Below are positions 61,807 to 64,000 of a stretch of DNA of 64,000 bases, piece by piece. Numbering within the stretch: the first letter of the stretch is position 1; the number at the start of each line of letters is the position of its first letter. Below the pieces are notes generated by a model. That model saw nothing but the letters and a program-made list of their open reading frames with translations, had not been told where the DNA came from and did not search any database. This stretch comes from Clostridia bacterium (GTDB taxonomy: Bacteria; Bacillota; Clostridia; TANB77; CAG-508): NCBI GenBank assembly GCA_017512025.1, contig JAFWHH010000012.1, forward strand, positions 1-64,000. Reading direction: 5' to 3'. Position numbers and translations under genes: made by a program.

Positions 61807-64000
61807 ATGGAAAAAAAGAGAAAAAGGAGATCTAGCTCTTCTGTTGGAAGTAAGGTTGTTAGAAAAAAACCTGCTAATAGCAGAGGAACAAAGAGAGTTA
61901 AACCTGCAGGTAGTAAGGTTAAGAGAAACAAGAATGGAAAAGAAAAGAAAAAAATGTCTAAACTTAAGAAATTCTTTATCATTGTAGCTTTATTATTTGT
62001 TCTTACAATTCTTATTGGTATTGGTATATTCTGTGGGATTTTCTTTAGTGATAAATTTGCTTTATCTAGAGAAGATTTACTTTTATCAAATGCAAATACT
62101 GTTGTATATGATAGAGATGGTAATGTTATTGCAGAATTATCAGGTACAGAAACGAGAAAAATAATTAGTTATGATCAAATGGCAAAATCTTTACCAGATG
62201 CTTTTGTTGCTATCGAGGACGAGAGATTCTATCAACATAAAGGTGTTGACTTCAAGAGAACATTAGCTGCAACAACGACATATTTAACAAAGGGTGATTC
62301 TTCATTTGGTGGAAGTACAATTACTCAACAGTTAATCAAGAATATAACAAACGAGAGAGATAATAGTGGATCTGCCGGTGTTGAAAGAAAGATAAAGGAA
62401 ATGTCTAGAGCATACCAAGTTGAAAAGATGATTTCTAAAAAGCAAATATTAGAGCTTTACTTGAATATCATACCACTTGGTGCTGATGGTGGAGATATTT
62501 GTGGTGTTGAAATGGCTGCAACATATTATTTCAACAAATCAGCTAGTGAGTTATCAATTGAGGAGAGTGCTTATATCGCTGGTATAAACAATGCTCCAAA
62601 CACATATAACCCATTTAAAAACGCAGATGATGAAGAAAAACAAGCTCAAGTAATGAGAAAAATTAAAGATAGAACACAAGTTGTTTTAAGAAAGATGAAA
62701 GAGCTTAAATATATTTCTGAGGATGAGTTTAATACAGCATATCAAAATGTAGAAAATGGATTAAACTTCCAAAAAGGTGAATTACCTTCTTCAACAATTA
62801 AAGACTATTTTATCGAAGCAGCAGTAGATAATGTAGTTAATGACTTAGTTGAAAAGAAAGGTATGAAGAGAGAATACGCTAAAAACCGTGTATATGGTGG
62901 AGGATACAAAATCTATACTACGGAAGTTGGTTCTGTACAAAGTGCTTTATACGAAACATATACAGCAGGTGAATATGAATTAACATCTAGAGATTCTGAG
63001 ACGCACTCACAATCAGCAATGGTTGTTATAGATCATACAACAGGTCAAGTAGTTGGATGTATGGGAGGTCTTGGTACAGATGTTGATGCTATTGGTATTA
63101 ACAGAGCTGTTGATACAAAGAGACAAACAGGTTCTTCAATCAAACCAATAGCAACTTATGGATGTGCTGTTGAGAAGAGAATTATTACTCCAGCAACAGT
63201 ATATAACGATGAAAGAACAGAGTTTGGAAAATATGTTCCAAAGAATGATAGTGGTGGATATTCTGGATATATCAATGTTAGAAATGCTATTGAGCGTTCT
63301 GTAAACATTGTAGCATGTAAGATTATGTCAGAGATTGGTCCAGATAATTCAATAGATTTTTGTAGACAATGTGGTATTACATCACTTGTTAAAGCTAGTG
63401 AAGATCCAAAACATAACGATTCAAACTTAGCATCTATGGCACTTGGTGGTCAAACAAATGGTGTAAGCGTTCTTGAAATGGCAGGAGCTTATGCAATGAT
63501 AGCTAATAATGGTGTATACATTTCACCAACATTTTATACAAAAGTTGAGGATTCATCAGGAAATATCGTAATCGAAGCAGAGCAAAAGACTGAAAGAGTT
63601 ATGACAGAGCAACATGCTTACATCATGAAAACATTATTAAAACAACCAGTTGAAGGTGGTTCAGGAACAGCTAGAGTATGTAGAATGGATAACTTCGATG
63701 TAGGTGCTAAAACAGGTACAACAAACTCTAAGAAAGATAACTGGCTATGTGGTATGACTGCATATTATACAGCAGCTGCATGGTACGGATATGATAATGC
63801 TATACCAATTAACGGTAGTGGTAACAATGCTGCTAAGTTATGGGCAAGTGCGATGAAGAAAATACATCAAGATTTAGAGCCAGCTGACTTTACTCAACCA
63901 AGTGGAATAGTTAGACTATCAGTATGTAGAACAACTGGACAAAGAGCTTCAAGTTCATGTTCAGATACTTATATGGAATACTTTGTAGAAGGAGAAGAGC
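61807..64000 (+). CDS. Class A penicillin-binding protein 1A-type (truncated by window end)
   Basis: The enzyme polymerises and crosslinks peptidoglycan. From ATG 61807 (AAAAGGAG upstream) the frame is open to the window edge (731 codons, no stop). A basic N-terminus and a membrane segment (about 58-80) precede the glycosyltransferase domain with AIEDERFYQHKGVD, GGSTITQQLIKN and LYLNIIPLG. The transpeptidase motifs are SSIKP, SVN and KTGTT. The C-terminal part continues beyond the window. It follows ruvA by about 100 bp. Confidence 0.95.
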   Translation, partial: MEKKRKRRSSSSVGSKVVRKKPANSRGTKRVKPAGSKVKRNKNGKEKKKMSKLKKFFIIVALLFVLTILIGIGIFCGIFFSDKFALSREDLLLSNANTVVYDRDGNVIAELSGTETRKIISYDQMAKSLPDAFVAIEDERFYQHKGVDFKRTLAATTTYLTKGDSSFGGSTITQQLIKNITNERDNSGSAGVERKIKEMSRAYQVEKMISKKQILELYLNIIPLGADGGDICGVEMAATYYFNKSASELSIEESAYIAGINNAPNTYNPFKNADDEEKQAQVMRKIKDRTQVVLRKMKELKYISEDEFNTAYQNVENGLNFQKGELPSSTIKDYFIEAAVDNVVNDLVEKKGMKREYAKNRVYGGGYKIYTTEVGSVQSALYETYTAGEYELTSRDSETHSQSAMVVIDHTTGQVVGCMGGLGTDVDAIGINRAVDTKRQTGSSIKPIATYGCAVEKRIITPATVYNDERTEFGKYVPKNDSGGYSGYINVRNAIERSVNIVACKIMSEIGPDNSIDFCRQCGITSLVKASEDPKHNDSNLASMALGGQTNGVSVLEMAGAYAMIANNGVYISPTFYTKVEDSSGNIVIEAEQKTERVMTEQHAYIMKTLLKQPVEGGSGTARVCRMDNFDVGAKTGTTNSKKDNWLCGMTAYYTAAAWYGYDNAIPINGSGNNAAKLWASAMKKIHQDLEPADFTQPSGIVRLSVCRTTGQRASSSCSDTYMEYFVEGEE

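Overview
The window reads as chromosome from a low-G+C, spore-forming, anaerobic Bacillota (Clostridia). The spore protease gpr indicates sporulation. A rex-adhE pair, a desulfoferrodoxin-type superoxide reductase and a SUF operon with SufU fit an anaerobe. Coding is dense, mostly on the + strand, A+T-rich (a hand count at 31141-31200 gives 15 G+C of 60), with strong AGGAGG-type ribosome sites and many TTGACA-17-TATAAT promoters and T-tailed hairpin terminators. The species is not identifiable by eye.

Layout. 1-253 holds 5S rRNA and tRNA-Asn. 327-8916 carries a lipoprotein, a surface vWA protein, aroK, rex, adhE and a phosphotransferase. 9069-14551 is a compact eight-gene operon (zinc-ribbon membrane proteins, metalloprotease, CmpB-like membrane protein, nucleotidase, Maf, cation efflux, HAD). 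14697-23074 includes a HerA-like ATPase, yqeK-cdd, a uracil permease fused to uracil phosphoribosyltransferase, and murB. 23093-31947 has yvcK, a glycogen debranching enzyme, holA, gpr and an ABC exporter. 32112-42064 holds a sigma-region-4/alpha-CTD hybrid regulator and the SUF operon ending in mnmA. 42421-49449 has cysS, fba, smpB, two small minus-strand membrane proteins and an acyl-CoA ligase-rdgB-rusA operon. 49498-64000 has a GT-C glycosyltransferase, methyltransferase, NUDIX, ABC-F protein with leader peptide, transglutaminase-like protein, superoxide reductase, PPP phosphatase, ATP-grasp, ruvA and a class A PBP cut by the window end.

The most distinctive layer is a set of six single-gene cassettes at operon boundaries (about 2707-3608, 16333-17090, 21088-21530, 33995-34471, 57988-58486 and 58489-59996). 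Each has its own consensus promoter, a structured 5' leader, one gene and its own terminator. Their codons are visibly richer in G+C (32 of 60 at 34141-34200; 29 of 60 at 2881-2940) than the surroundings, much like morons in phage genomes. Two tandem cassettes share a leader with a 20-base identical core; one leader hides its Shine-Dalgarno in a perfect stem.

Other candidates for unrecognised biology are a convergent small-peptide/antisense-RNA locus interrupting the suf operon between sufD and sufS; an orphan minus-strand RNA gene between mnmA and cysS; a DtxR-fold suf regulator with a C-terminal cysteine triad; a leader ORF running into a terminator ahead of the permease-UPRT fusion; and a leader-peptide attenuator ahead of the ABC-F gene. 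Family calls come from motif reading; no database search was run.
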